A stretch of 64,000 nucleotides of DNA, taken from positions 124,001 to 188,000 of the forward strand of contig NZ_VSST01000044.1 in the NCBI RefSeq assembly GCF_019402665.1. The letters are read 5' to 3'. Both the position numbers and the translations under genes were made by a program. This stretch comes from Bradyrhizobium canariense (lineage in GTDB: Bacteria > Pseudomonadota > Alphaproteobacteria > Rhizobiales > Xanthobacteraceae). Of the stretch, positions 17,802 through 26,236 are shown piece by piece; position 1 is the first letter of the stretch, and every line of letters starts with the position of its first letter. Under the pieces are notes generated by a model, which was given only the letters and a program-made list of their open reading frames with translations, did not search any database and was not told the origin of the DNA.

Positions 17802-18257
17802 ATGAAGAAGATCGCCGCCATCCTTGTGATGCTCTCTGCCTCGCCGGCTGCTGCCGGTGCGGAGAGTTGGAGCGGCTATCGCATTCCCGAGACCGGGACC
17901 AGTGTCGACATCCCTTCGTCCATCTTCACCGAGCAAGCCGGTCGGCCCGACGGCTATGGCATGCAGTACCGGACCAGCGACGGCCGGGCGGATTTGACGG
18001 TGCAGGCCGTTCCGAACGAAGGCAGTTCACCGGCGGCTTTCCTGGCGCGGAAGAATCCGCCGTCCGGCATCACCTACAAGCGCATCACGCCGCGCTTCTT
18101 CGTGGTCTCCAGCACCCGGGGCGGCAAGATCTGGTACGACCGCTGCAATTTTGGCCGCCGCTACGTGCATTGCGTGCTGATCAACTACCCGGCCGCCGAG
18201 AAGCGGCAGTGGGATGCAGTCGTGACCCGCGTCAGCCACACGCTGAGCGGCGGTTGA
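17802..18257 (+). CDS. Secreted hypothetical protein
   Basis: A 151-residue exported protein. Residues 1-19 form a signal peptide (MKKIAAILVMLSASPAAAGA) with likely cleavage after AAA-GA. The mature part is small and contains two Cys (in RCNFGRRYVHCVL), which could form a disulphide in the periplasm. The pattern YRIPETGTSVDIPSSIF followed by RADLTVQAVPNEG is shared by many uncharacterised rhizobial periplasmic proteins. It starts 137 bases after the MarR gene and does not obviously belong to its operon. No function is proposed. Confidence 0.75.
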   Translation: MKKIAAILVMLSASPAAAGAESWSGYRIPETGTSVDIPSSIFTEQAGRPDGYGMQYRTSDGRADLTVQAVPNEGSSPAAFLARKNPPSGITYKRITPRFFVVSSTRGGKIWYDRCNFGRRYVHCVLINYPAAEKRQWDAVVTRVSHTLSGG

Positions 18258-18262
18258 TCGTT

Positions 18263-18315
18263 CACAAAGAAAAACCTGCTTACAAAAAAAATCTGCTCAC
18301 AAAGAAAAAACTGCC
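18263..18315. repeat. Three tandem 17-18-base A-rich repeats
   Basis: Three units, CACAAAGAAAAACCTGCT, TACAAAAAAAATCTGCT and CACAAAGAAAAAACTGCC, run head to tail between two convergent genes. Read on the minus strand they give three T-runs, the first directly behind a hairpin. The AT content is strikingly different from the rest of the window. Confidence 0.8.
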
Positions 18316-18331
18316 AGCAAATCGCGGGCAG
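18299..18331 (-). terminator. Intrinsic terminator of the minus-strand Gly/Ser-rich gene
   Basis: On the minus strand CTGCC and GGCAG (18327-18331 and 18311-18315) form a stem with an 11-base loop, followed at once by six T and then further T-rich repeats. It lies 19 bases past the stop codon at 18350. The stem is short; the T-run makes the call. Confidence 0.5.
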
Positions 18332-18349
18332 CAGTCTCGTGAGGATGGT

Positions 18350-18778
18350 TCAGCGCAAATTGGTCGATGTCGTCGACATGGTCGGTTTGGAGCCCGGCAC
18401 GTGCGACATGGTTTTGGTGGTGGACCCGACCTCCTCGCCCGCCTTCACTTTCGTGCGGGTGTGGGAGCGGCTGAACGTACCACCCTCGTGCGCCTGCGCG
18501 CGCGCATTGGAATTGAGCACCGGACCGTTGCCCTTGTTCATGGTGGTGCCGGACTGCGCCTTGCCGTTGGCAGACGCGGCGCTGCCGCCGGCTGCAATCG
18601 ACGAGCCGGTCTGTCCGGAGCCCGACGTCGACGTGCCGCCGGTGCCGAGTGTGCTGGCCGAGGTGCCGCCGGCTGCAGCCGAGCCGCCGCTGCCGCCGGT
18701 CATGCTGGTTTGCGCCGACAACGGCGAGGCGGCGGCGAGCAGGAGTGCGACCGACGAAGTCGCGATCAACATTCTCAT
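18350..18778 (-). CDS. Exported Gly/Ser/Thr-rich low-complexity protein (member 1)
   Basis: A 142-residue protein. MRMLIATSSVALLLAAASPLSAQ is a clear signal peptide. The mature N-terminal half is low complexity: MTGGSGGSAAAGGTSASTLGTGGTSTSGSGQTGSS. It shares the STLGTGG unit with the protein at 19209-19745. The C-terminal half is basic and Thr/Ser-rich (SRSHTRTKVKAG, KPTMSTTSTNLR). The start at ATG 18778 follows AGGATTT. Such proteins may be disordered cell-surface or periplasmic material; no enzyme motif is visible. It is probably paralogous to two neighbours on the same strand. Confidence 0.75.
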   Translation of the reverse strand: MRMLIATSSVALLLAAASPLSAQTSMTGGSGGSAAAGGTSASTLGTGGTSTSGSGQTGSSIAAGGSAASANGKAQSGTTMNKGNGPVLNSNARAQAHEGGTFSRSHTRTKVKAGEEVGSTTKTMSHVPGSKPTMSTTSTNLR

Positions 18779-18794
18779 CTGTGAAATCCTTTTG

Positions 18795-19148
18795 CTATGG
18801 CGACGATGTCGAGATGGTGCAGCCGTTGACTGTGACGGTGCTCGCACTGGTCGAACCCGGGCCGCCGGCCGTCGAGGACGAACTCGACACGTTGCCGCCA
18901 CCGGCCTGGACGTGCACCGACGATCCGCCGGCCGAGCTCGAGCTCGACAGCGAGCCGCTCGATGAGCTCGAGCCGGTTGTGCCCGAACCCGATGACCCCA
19001 GCGCAGTGATGCTGCCGTCGGGATGTTTTTCCACCGTGACCCGGCAGGTCTCGCCGGATGCGGTCTTGCCGGTTTTCTGCATGGTTTCCCCCACAGCGGC
19101 GCTGCTCATCAAAGTCAAAACTGCGATCGCAACGATTGATCTGTTCAT
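18795..19148 (-). CDS. Exported Ser/Gly-rich protein with two cysteines (member 2)
   Basis: A 117-residue protein with a signal peptide (MNRSIVAIAVLTLMSSAAVG, cleavage near residue 20). A folded-looking segment, KTASGETCRVTVEKHPDGSITALGSSG, is followed by a Ser/Gly run (SSSSSGSLSSSSSAGGSS) and a C-terminal strand ending in STVTVNGCTISTSSP. The two Cys flank the low-complexity run and could pair. The ribosome site GAGGAGG lies six bases before the ATG. It sits 16 bases upstream of member 1, suggesting one transcript. Confidence 0.75.
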   Translation of the reverse strand: MNRSIVAIAVLTLMSSAAVGETMQKTGKTASGETCRVTVEKHPDGSITALGSSGSGTTGSSSSSGSLSSSSSAGGSSVHVQAGGGNVSSSSSTAGGPGSTSASTVTVNGCTISTSSP

Positions 19149-19208
19149 GCCAGTCCTCCTCAGGAAGGACGAAGGAGCGGCATTGCTGCCGCTCCGCCGG
19201 CCGGGATG

Positions 19209-19745
19209 TCAGTCCTTGTCCTTCTTCATCTCGTCCTTGTGGTGGCCTTTGCCCTTTTCCATGCCCATGTCGCTGGCATGTCCCGCGGAGGAGCCGGCGG
19301 CTCCCACGGTCGAGCCGCTCTTGCCGCCGCCGGCCGACGAGCCGCCGGTGCCGAGCGTCGATGCGGAGTTGGAGCCGGAGCCTGCCGCAGAGCCGCCCGT
19401 GCCGACGCTGGACGAACTCTTGCCGCCACCAGCCGACGAACCGCCGGTGCCGAGCGTCGAGGCCGAGCCTGAGCCGCTGCCGGAGCCCGCGGCAGAGCCG
19501 CCGGTGCCGATGGACGAGCTGCTGGTGCCGCCGCCGGCGGACGAGCCGCCGGTGCCAAGCGTCGAGGCCGAGCCTGAGCCGCTGCCCGAACCTGCCGATG
19601 AACCGCCCGTACCGATCGTCGAGTTGCTGGTGCCGCCGCCGGCTGACGAGCCGCCAGTGCCGACCGTCGAGCTCGACTGCGCCACGGCGAGCGCGGTACC
19701 GGCCAGCAGCGCGGCTGCGGCCGCAGACAATTTCAGAATCCTCAT
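19209..19745 (-). CDS. Exported Gly/Ser tandem-repeat protein (member 3)
   Basis: A 178-residue protein. After a signal peptide (MRILKLSAAAAALLAGTALAVAQ) residues 24 to about 158 are eight repeats of 15-20 residues built on STxGTGGSSAG, alternating between a GGGTS/GGGKS ending and a longer GSGSGSGSA ending. The tail is charged and His/Lys-rich (EKGKGHHKDEMKKDKD). The start at 19745 is set by GGAGGAGACAG just upstream. It is 60 bases upstream of member 2 on the same strand. No recognised function; the composition suggests a flexible, possibly surface or matrix component. Confidence 0.78.
   Translation of the reverse strand: MRILKLSAAAAALLAGTALAVAQSSSTVGTGGSSAGGGTSNSTIGTGGSSAGSGSGSGSASTLGTGGSSAGGGTSSSSIGTGGSAAGSGSGSGSASTLGTGGSSAGGGKSSSSVGTGGSAAGSGSNSASTLGTGGSSAGGGKSGSTVGAAGSSAGHASDMGMEKGKGHHKDEMKKDKD
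19272..19676. repeat. Coding tandem repeat array, eight units
   Basis: About 405 bases of 45-60-base units inside the Gly/Ser-rich gene, in an alternating long/short pattern. The DNA repeat is high in identity between neighbouring units (for example the shared GAGCCGCCGGTGCC core), so copy number is likely to vary between strains. Confidence 0.8.
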
Positions 19746-19927
19746 CGCTGTCTCCTCCAATGATCAAATTGCCAAAACAGGCCCGGGATAAAGTGGCAAG
19801 CTGCAGAAACGTTCCTTGGATCGGTATGACGATGTGGAAAATGCGCGCGAGAACTGCGACGAGGTTCCAGCGGCGCGGCGCGCCGATGTCGAGCGGGAAC
19901 AGCGCGACGATCTGAAGAAAACAAACG

Positions 19928-20539
19928 CTACTTCGACGACAATCCCGTCCTGCGCCGCAGATCAGTGATCGCGCGCAGAAAGCTGTCGGCCGGCGTCGTC
20001 TCCGGATCGATCAGGCGATGCAGACGAAAGCCGTCTTCCAGCGCCAGCACGACGGAGGCCATCCATGGCGGATTGAGCGTGTCGTCCTTTGCGTTGCTCT
20101 TCAGTGTGGCCTCGACGATGTCGGCGACCAGCTTGCGCCGGGCGCGCAGGCGTTTTGCAAGCTCCGGCCGGCGCTTCTCGGCGCGCGCGACGAACAGGAT
20201 CATCTCCATGTGCAGCAGCGGCGAGCGGCCGAGCGGGTCCTGCCTTGTGCGATCCATCGCCTTCAGCGCTGCGATGAAGTCGTCGAGATTGTCGTGCTGC
20301 GCGAGGATGTCCATGTTGCGCCGGATCGACTGCGCGACATGGTCCTCGATCATGGCGATGATCAGCTCGTCCTTGCTCTTGAAGTTGGAATAGAACGCAC
20401 CGCGGCTGAATCCGGCCGCCGCTGCGATCGCCTCGATGCTGGCGCCGCCGATGCCATCCTCCTCGAACACGCGAGCGGCCGCCTCGAACAGCCTGTCGCG
20501 CGTGTCGTCCCTGGTCGGCCTGGTTCTCACCCTTGACAT
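19928..20539 (-). CDS. TetR-family regulator
   Basis: A 203-residue regulator. The N-terminal helix-turn-helix is canonical: TRDRLFEAAARVFEEDGIGGASIEAIAAAAGFSRGAFYSNFKSKDELI. The C-terminal region is the variable ligand-binding bundle. It is divergent from a cytochrome P450 gene with 129 bases between the starts; that gap holds a TetR-type inverted repeat 27 bases from this gene. It therefore probably represses itself and the P450 gene and is released by a substrate-like ligand. Confidence 0.88.
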   Translation of the reverse strand: MSRVRTRPTRDDTRDRLFEAAARVFEEDGIGGASIEAIAAAAGFSRGAFYSNFKSKDELIIAMIEDHVAQSIRRNMDILAQHDNLDDFIAALKAMDRTRQDPLGRSPLLHMEMILFVARAEKRRPELAKRLRARRKLVADIVEATLKSNAKDDTLNPPWMASVVLALEDGFRLHRLIDPETTPADSFLRAITDLRRRTGLSSK

Positions 20540-20566
20540 CGGAGCAGGTTAGGGCAGAATGCAACT

Positions 20567-20584
20567 CGATACAACAATGTATCG
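20567..20584. promoter_or_regulatory. TetR-type operator, inverted repeat
   Basis: CGATACA-ACAA-TGTATCG is a perfect 7-bp inverted repeat with a four-base spacer, between the divergent TetR and P450 genes. Size and position fit a TetR dimer site. Confidence 0.65.
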
Positions 20585-20668
20585 GGTTGATAATTCAGGG
20601 ATGGTTACGCTGCGCAACAGGGGCTGCCTGGCGTATTCGATTCATGCGGCAACCGATATGAGGTCACC

Positions 20669-21898
20669 ATGAACGAGCACGTGCAAGGCGCCGGCGGTCC
20701 GCTGTTCAATCCGCTGTCGCCGGACTTCATCCGCGATCCCTATCCGCATTATGACCGGCTCCGCGCGATCTACCCGATTCACGTGACGCCGTTCGGCCAG
20801 TTCGTCACCAGCCGCCATGCCGATGTCAGCCTCGTGATGCGCGACAAGCGCTTCGGCAAGGATTTCGTCGAGCGTTCCAAGCGCCGCTATAGCGAGAAGA
20901 TCATGGAGGAGCCGGTCTTCCGCAGCATGAGCCACTGGATGCTGCAGGCCGATCCGCCCGACCACACCCGCCTGCGCGGCCTCGTCGTGAAGGCCTTCAC
21001 CGCCCGCCGCGTCGAGGACATGCGGCCGCGCATCCAGCAGATCGTCGACCAGACCATCGATGCCGTGATCGAACGCGGCCACATGGACCTGATCGAGGAT
21101 TTCGCCTTCCGCCTGCCGGTCACCATCATCTGCGACATGCTCGGCATCCCCGAGGACCATCGCGAGACTTTCTATAACAGCTCACGCGACGGCGGACGGC
21201 TGCTCGACCCCGTGCCGCTTTCGCCGGAGGAGATTGCCAAGGGCAACGCCGGCAACATGATGGCGCAGATGTATTTCCAGCAGCTGTTCGAGCTGCGTCG
21301 CAAAAGTCCCGGCGACGATCTCATCACCCAGCTGGTGCAAGCCGAGGAAGACGGCAACAAGCTCACCAACGAGGAACTGACCGCCAACATCATCCTGTTG
21401 TTCGGCGCCGGCCACGAGACCACGGTCAATCTGATCGGCAACGGCCTGCTGGCGCTGCATCGCAATCCGGACCAGCTCGCGCTTTTGAAGGCGCAGCCTG
21501 AGCTGATGGTGGGCGCGATCGAGGAATTCTTGCGCTACGATTCCTCGGTGCAGATGACCGGGCGGGTCGCGCTGGAGGACATCGACGATGTCGGCGGCGC
21601 GAAGATCCCGAAGGGCGAGACCGTGCTCTGCCTGCTTGGCTCGGCCAACCGCGACCCGGCGGTCTATCCTGACCGGCCCGACCGACTCGACGTCACCCGC
21701 CAGAACGTGAGGCCGCTGTCGTTCGGCGGTGGCATCCATTTCTGCCTGGGAGCCCAATTGGCCCGCCTCGAGGCCGAGATCGCCATCGCCACGCTGTTGC
21801 GGCGGCTGCCCGACCTGCGCATCGACGACCTCGAAAACCCGGAATGGCGGCCGACCTTCGTACTACGCGGCCTGAAGCGGCTGCCTGCGAGCTGGTGA
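20669..21898 (+). CDS. Cytochrome P450
   Basis: A 409-residue soluble bacterial P450, a haem monooxygenase. Motifs: I-helix AGHETT (oxygen activation), K-helix EEFLRY (ExxR), and the haem-binding loop FGGGIHFCLG with the axial ligand C359. N-terminal NPLSPDFIRDPYPHYDRLR is typical of the CYP107-like branch. No ferredoxin or reductase gene is nearby, so redox partners must come from elsewhere. Control by the divergent TetR gene suggests an inducible role in degrading or modifying a lipophilic compound; the substrate is unknown. Confidence 0.95.
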   Translation: MNEHVQGAGGPLFNPLSPDFIRDPYPHYDRLRAIYPIHVTPFGQFVTSRHADVSLVMRDKRFGKDFVERSKRRYSEKIMEEPVFRSMSHWMLQADPPDHTRLRGLVVKAFTARRVEDMRPRIQQIVDQTIDAVIERGHMDLIEDFAFRLPVTIICDMLGIPEDHRETFYNSSRDGGRLLDPVPLSPEEIAKGNAGNMMAQMYFQQLFELRRKSPGDDLITQLVQAEEDGNKLTNEELTANIILLFGAGHETTVNLIGNGLLALHRNPDQLALLKAQPELMVGAIEEFLRYDSSVQMTGRVALEDIDDVGGAKIPKGETVLCLLGSANRDPAVYPDRPDRLDVTRQNVRPLSFGGGIHFCLGAQLARLEAEIAIATLLRRLPDLRIDDLENPEWRPTFVLRGLKRLPASW

Positions 21899-21930
21899 TG
21901 GCCGCCAGCACTGATTCTGCGAGCATTGGC

Positions 21931-22038
21931 CCTCATCCTGAGGAGCCCGCAAAGCGGGCGTCTCCAAGGATGGCCGCGGGCGAGAGCGGGGCCTCTATGG
22001 TTCGAGACGGCGCTTCGCGCCTCCTCACCATGAGGGTC
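21931..22038. repeat. Paired palindromic intergenic repeat, family A (copy 2)
   Basis: Starts CCTCATCCTGAGGAG and contains GCCCGCAAAGCGGGC, GTCTCCAAGGATGG, then a diverged inverted unit with GAGACGGCGCTTCGCGCC and ending ACCATGAGGGTCTC. Same architecture as 5352-5490 with the units in the opposite order. Confidence 0.75.
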
Positions 22039-22073
22039 TCACACCCGCGTTAACCTCCGCGCGCAACAGTCGC

Positions 22074-22102
22074 TGTGACTTCGCCACACTTCCCCCTATA
22101 TA
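22074..22102 (+). promoter_or_regulatory. Possible sigma-70-type promoter of the AsmA-like gene
   Basis: TGTGAC (22074-22079) and TATATA (22097-22102) with a 17-base spacer, 75 bases before the start codon. The -10 match is good, the -35 imperfect. Confidence 0.4.
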
Positions 22103-22176
22103 AGGGGCTGTTCCGGTACGTCTGAGGCCCTGCGGCTCAGGCAAGGCCCGCATCCGGTTTGGCCGAGGGGAGACCC

Positions 22177-25100
22177 GTGCAGACGACGCTGCTCGGATTG
22201 GCGATTGCCTTTATCTTAGCGCTGCTGGCCGCTCTGATCGGGCCTTACTTCGTCGACTGGAACCAGTTCAGGCCGCAGTTCGAAGCAGAGGCCGGCAGGA
22301 TCATCGGCGTGCCGGTGCGGGTGGCGGGCGAGCTCGACGCGCGGCTGTTGCCGGCGCCGACGCTGCGGCTGCGTGGGGTCACCTTCGGCGGCAACAACGA
22401 TCTCGGTCGCCTGCGCGCCGACAAGCTCGACGTCGAGTTCAGCCTGAGCTCGCTGATGCGCGGCGAATGGCGCGCCACCGAGCTTTCGGTCAATGGCATG
22501 GCGGTCGATCTCGGCCTCGACGCGCGCGGGCGGGTCGATTTGCCGTCCACCGCAAGCGGCAGCTTCAATCTGGCTTCGCTGGCGATCGAGCGGCTGAACC
22601 TCACCGGCCGCATTGCCCTGCATGATGCCGCCAGCCGTTCGACGCTGGAGCTCAACGACATCGCCTTCTCCGGCGACGTGCGTTCGCTGGCCGGCTCGGT
22701 CCGGGGCGACGGCAGTTTCACCGCCGCTGGGGTGCGCTATCCGTTCCGCGTCTCCTCCGGCCCGAGCGCCGACGGCAATGCCACCCGCCTCCACCTCAAC
22801 ATCGATCCCGGCGAGCGCGCGATTCTCGCCGATCTCGAAGGCGTGCTTGCCTTCGACAATCGCCTGCCGAAATTCGAAGGCGCGCTGACACTCGCGGTGC
22901 CCGCGCCGAAGAAGCCGGGCGATGCGGGGCCGATGCCCTGGAAGCTCACGACGAAACTCAAGGCCGATCCGGCCGGCGCCAAGTTCGAGCAGGTCGATGC
23001 CAGCTTCGGGCCCGAAGACTCCGCGCCGAAGCTCGGCGGCGTCGGCGATATCAGGTTCGGCGCTTCGCCGCTGCTGCGCGCGGTGCTGTCGGCGCGCCAG
23101 GTCGATGCCGACAAGCTGACGGCCAAGAACGATGCCGAGCCGCAGCGCATCCTTCCGGCGCTCCGCGCAGGCCTCGCCGCAATCCCGCAGGCGCCGATCC
23201 CGGCACAGATCGAGTTCAACTCCGACCAGATCATGCTCGGCGGCCGGCCGCTCCAGAACATCACGGCCGAGCTTGCGACCGACGGACGATCCTGGACCTT
23301 CCAGCGGCTCGAGCTGCGCGCCCCGGGCCAGACGCAGCTCTCGCTCAACGGCGCCACGCCCGGCGCCGACAGTTTCAGCGGCCGTCTCAGCGTCGATTCC
23401 TCCGATCCCGATACGCTGGTGGCCTGGCTTCAGGGCCGCAGCGAGGTCAACCGCCGCAGCACCCGGCCGATGCGCCTTGCCGGTGACGTGACCATTGCCG
23501 CCAACCATTTCGCCATCGACAGGCTGAAGGCCGAGATCGAGGGCGGCGCGATCGAAGGCCGCATTGCTTTCGTCCAGACCGGCGCGAGCAAGGGCTCGCG
23601 GATCGATGCGGAGCTTAGGGCTGACCGCCTCGACCTCGATGCCGCCGCGAGTTTCGTGCGCGCGCTTTCGGGGCCGCAGGGCGAATGGCCGGAGGAGGCG
23701 AAGCTTTCGCTCGATATCGGCCGCGCGATCTCGGCCGGGCAGGAGCTGCGGCCGTTCACCGCGAAACTCGGTTACGGCCCGGCATCGCTCTCGCTGGAGC
23801 AGTTGCGGTTCGGACAGGCCAGTGGCGTGACCACGGAAGCGAGCGGCAGCTTCGACCGCGCCAAGGCCATTGGCAAGCTCGCGCTGAAATCCTCCGCCAA
23901 TTCGCTGCGCGATCTCACCGCGCTGCTCGAGCCGATTGCGCCGTCGGTGCGCGCGCGCTTCGACGCCATGCCGTCGCTGCCAGGCACGACCCGCCTCAAG
24001 CTCGATCTCAGCCTCGACAAGAACGCCGAGCACGCCGATCGCAACGACGCGCGCGCGGTGATCGAGCTCGACGCGCCGCAGCTCAAGGCCACCGCGACGC
24101 TGGCCGCGCAGACGCCGGTGGCTGCCGTCAACGGGATCGACATCGAGCGCCTGCGCAACAGCGACTTCACGCTGGATTCGAAAGTCTCGACACCGCAGGC
24201 CAGTGCATTGCTGGCGCTGCTCGGGCTCGATCGCGTGTTGGCCGCAGGCGAGGGCGCTTCGCAGTTCGAAGGCCATCTGAGCGGCGCGTGGCACCATCAG
24301 CTGCAATTGAATGCAAAGCTTAGCGGCGGCGGGCTGGACGCGGACGCACAAGGCAACGTCGAATTGTCGGAGCCGAAAGGCAGCGTGAATTTGCGCGTGC
24401 GCAACGCCAATCTGGCCCCGCTGTTCGGGACCAGCCTGGCCGATAAATCGGTGCAGAGCGTCAATCTGTCCTCGCGTGTCGGCCTCGCCGGCAACCGCCT
24501 GACCTTCAACGATCTCGACAGCACACTGGCCGGCTCGCATTTGCGCGGTCATCTGGCGGTGACGCTCGATCAGGAGAAGACCGTCGACGGCGAAGTCGGC
24601 CTCGATACGCTCGACCTCGTGCCCGCGCTCGCGATGGCCATCGGCGCGGCCGGACACGATGCCAATGCGCCGTTGAATGCCGGGCTTCTCGGCGGCTGGC
24701 GCGGCCGCGTCGCCTTCCAGGCGTTGCACGGCACGTTGCCCGGCGGCATCGAGCTGCGCCCCTTCGGCGGCACGGTCCGGAGCGACGGTCAGTCGCTCGC
24801 GCTCGACGCAATGAAGGGCGGCGTCGGCGGCGGCGAGATGTCGGCGAGCCTCGATGCGCGCAATGGTGCCAATGGTCTGACGCTCAACGCGCGCATCGAA
24901 CTCGGCAATGTCGACGCGGCGGCGCTGCGCTATCGCGACCTTGCGCTGCCGAAGGGACGCGCCTCGGCGCAGATGGCGCTGACCAGCCAGGGCCGCAGCG
25001 TTGCGGCGCTCACCGGCGCGCTCGCCGGCAACGGCACGGTGACGCTCGAATCGGCTGAAATCTCCGGCCTCAATCCGCGCGCCTTCGAGATCGCCATCCG

Positions 25101-25836
25101 CGCCAGCGACGGCGGCCAAATTGCCGACGACAACCGGCTGCGGCAACTGGTCGAGCCCGCGCTGTCGGCGGGTCCGATTGCAGTGGCCTCGGCGCAGATC
25201 CCGTTCACGATCCGCGACGGGCGCCTGCGCGTCGGCGCAACGTCGCTGGAGGCCAAGAACGCGCGTGCCATCGTCTCCGGCGGCTACGACATCCCCGCCG
25301 ACCAGGCCGACATACGCGCCAGCCTGACGCCGATCATGACCGGGCTCTCCGGCGCACCGCCGGAAATCCAGCTGTTCGCGGCCGGTCCCCCCGACAGGCT
25401 CAATCGCACCGTCGATGTCGGGCCGCTGTCCTCGTGGCTCGCGGTACGCACGATCGATCGCGAGACGCGCCGGCTGGACGCCATCGAGCGCGGCGAGCCG
25501 CCGCCGGCGACCGCCGCGCTGCCGACGCTGGTGTCGCCGGATCCCGTGCCGGAGCCGTCGCTGCAGGATGTGCCGATGCCCGGCCGCGATCCGCGCCGCG
25601 CGCCGCCGCCGAAGCCCAAGGCGGATATCAGGGTTGCGCCGACACCGAAGCCGCCGCACGCCGCTCCCGCGGCGCCAAGCCCGCCACTGACAAGCCCTCC
25701 ACTCACAAGCCAGCCGCTTGCAAGCCAACAGATCGCGCCGTTGCCCCCGCCGATCGACGTGAGGCCGGCCCCGGGCCCGCCCCCCGCAAAGCCCAAGCCA
25801 AAGCCGCCGCTGGTGCTGACGCCGTCAAATCCGTGA
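22177..25836 (+). CDS. AsmA-like envelope protein
   Basis: A 1219-residue protein of the AsmA family, anchored by one N-terminal membrane segment (LLGLAIAFILALLAALIGPYFVDW) with the bulk in the periplasm. The family opening is clear: DWNQFRPQFEAEAGRIIGVPVRVAGELDARLLPAPTLRLRGVTFG. The C-terminal AsmA block is near 900-1100 (SLDARNGANGLTLNARIELGNVDAAALRY and RDGRLRVGATSLEAKNARAIVSGGYDI). A disordered Pro/Lys-rich tail of about 100 residues ends it. AsmA-type proteins act in outer-membrane lipid transport and assembly. GTG 22177 is preferred because AGGGGAG lies four bases before it; TTG at 22159 is an alternative. No operon partner. Confidence 0.85.
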   Translation: MQTTLLGLAIAFILALLAALIGPYFVDWNQFRPQFEAEAGRIIGVPVRVAGELDARLLPAPTLRLRGVTFGGNNDLGRLRADKLDVEFSLSSLMRGEWRATELSVNGMAVDLGLDARGRVDLPSTASGSFNLASLAIERLNLTGRIALHDAASRSTLELNDIAFSGDVRSLAGSVRGDGSFTAAGVRYPFRVSSGPSADGNATRLHLNIDPGERAILADLEGVLAFDNRLPKFEGALTLAVPAPKKPGDAGPMPWKLTTKLKADPAGAKFEQVDASFGPEDSAPKLGGVGDIRFGASPLLRAVLSARQVDADKLTAKNDAEPQRILPALRAGLAAIPQAPIPAQIEFNSDQIMLGGRPLQNITAELATDGRSWTFQRLELRAPGQTQLSLNGATPGADSFSGRLSVDSSDPDTLVAWLQGRSEVNRRSTRPMRLAGDVTIAANHFAIDRLKAEIEGGAIEGRIAFVQTGASKGSRIDAELRADRLDLDAAASFVRALSGPQGEWPEEAKLSLDIGRAISAGQELRPFTAKLGYGPASLSLEQLRFGQASGVTTEASGSFDRAKAIGKLALKSSANSLRDLTALLEPIAPSVRARFDAMPSLPGTTRLKLDLSLDKNAEHADRNDARAVIELDAPQLKATATLAAQTPVAAVNGIDIERLRNSDFTLDSKVSTPQASALLALLGLDRVLAAGEGASQFEGHLSGAWHHQLQLNAKLSGGGLDADAQGNVELSEPKGSVNLRVRNANLAPLFGTSLADKSVQSVNLSSRVGLAGNRLTFNDLDSTLAGSHLRGHLAVTLDQEKTVDGEVGLDTLDLVPALAMAIGAAGHDANAPLNAGLLGGWRGRVAFQALHGTLPGGIELRPFGGTVRSDGQSLALDAMKGGVGGGEMSASLDARNGANGLTLNARIELGNVDAAALRYRDLALPKGRASAQMALTSQGRSVAALTGALAGNGTVTLESAEISGLNPRAFEIAIRASDGGQIADDNRLRQLVEPALSAGPIAVASAQIPFTIRDGRLRVGATSLEAKNARAIVSGGYDIPADQADIRASLTPIMTGLSGAPPEIQLFAAGPPDRLNRTVDVGPLSSWLAVRTIDRETRRLDAIERGEPPPATAALPTLVSPDPVPEPSLQDVPMPGRDPRRAPPPKPKADIRVAPTPKPPHAAPAAPSPPLTSPPLTSQPLASQQIAPLPPPIDVRPAPGPPPAKPKPKPPLVLTPSNP

Positions 25837-26236
25837 TTCGTTTGGAGGTCGGGCCGCTCGCCTTCTTAACCTCTCCCGCTTGCGGGCAGGGGCTATTGCA
25901 AATGACGTCTCGGCGGCGCCTGAGCGAGCGCCTCGTCCTTCGAGACGACCGCTTCGCGGTCTCCTCAGGATGAGGCTTAGCTGAATCGGTCTCCGTTGAA
26001 ATGCTGCCGCATACTCATTCCTCATCCTGAGGGCCCGCCGTAGGCGGGCGTCTCGAAGGATGGCTGCAGCTACACCGGTAAACCTATTCCCTCGCTTTTT
26101 AACGAATTTTGCTCGGCAAAACTGATCCGCCGACTTTACCGGATTCTCGCGTTTGTTCCCTAGTCTCTGTTCCCAGAGGAACTCGGCGTCCTGCCGGCAC
26201 AAGCAGGATGGCTAGCCAAGAACTGGGGTCATCGGG
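25837..26236. other. Intergenic region, 400 bases, mostly palindromic repeat
   Basis: Contains a half-unit of repeat family D near 25865-25895 (CTCTCCCGCTTGCGGG) and a full family A pair at 25931-26066. The last 170 bases are AT-richer and lead into the DUF2336 gene, so its promoter is probably there, though no convincing hexamer pair was found. No gene seen. Confidence 0.6.
25931..26066. repeat. Paired palindromic intergenic repeat, family A (copy 3)
   Basis: Left unit CCTCGTCCTTCGAGAC...CTCAGGATGAGG is nearly identical to that at 5352. The right unit CCTCATCCTGAGG carries a changed hairpin, GCCCGCCGTAGGCGGGC; the change is compensated on both arms, so pairing is kept. Confidence 0.85.

Noticed and set aside
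19272..19676. Regularly spaced repeats that could suggest a CRISPR array
   Set aside because: The repeats stay in frame, encode Gly/Ser units, have no unique spacers of constant length, and no cas genes are nearby.
22216..25728. Very long minus-strand open frame of 1170 codons opposite the AsmA-like gene
   Set aside because: It is rich in Arg, Ala and Gln without domain logic, a common shadow in GC-rich genes; the plus-strand product has a full AsmA pattern.
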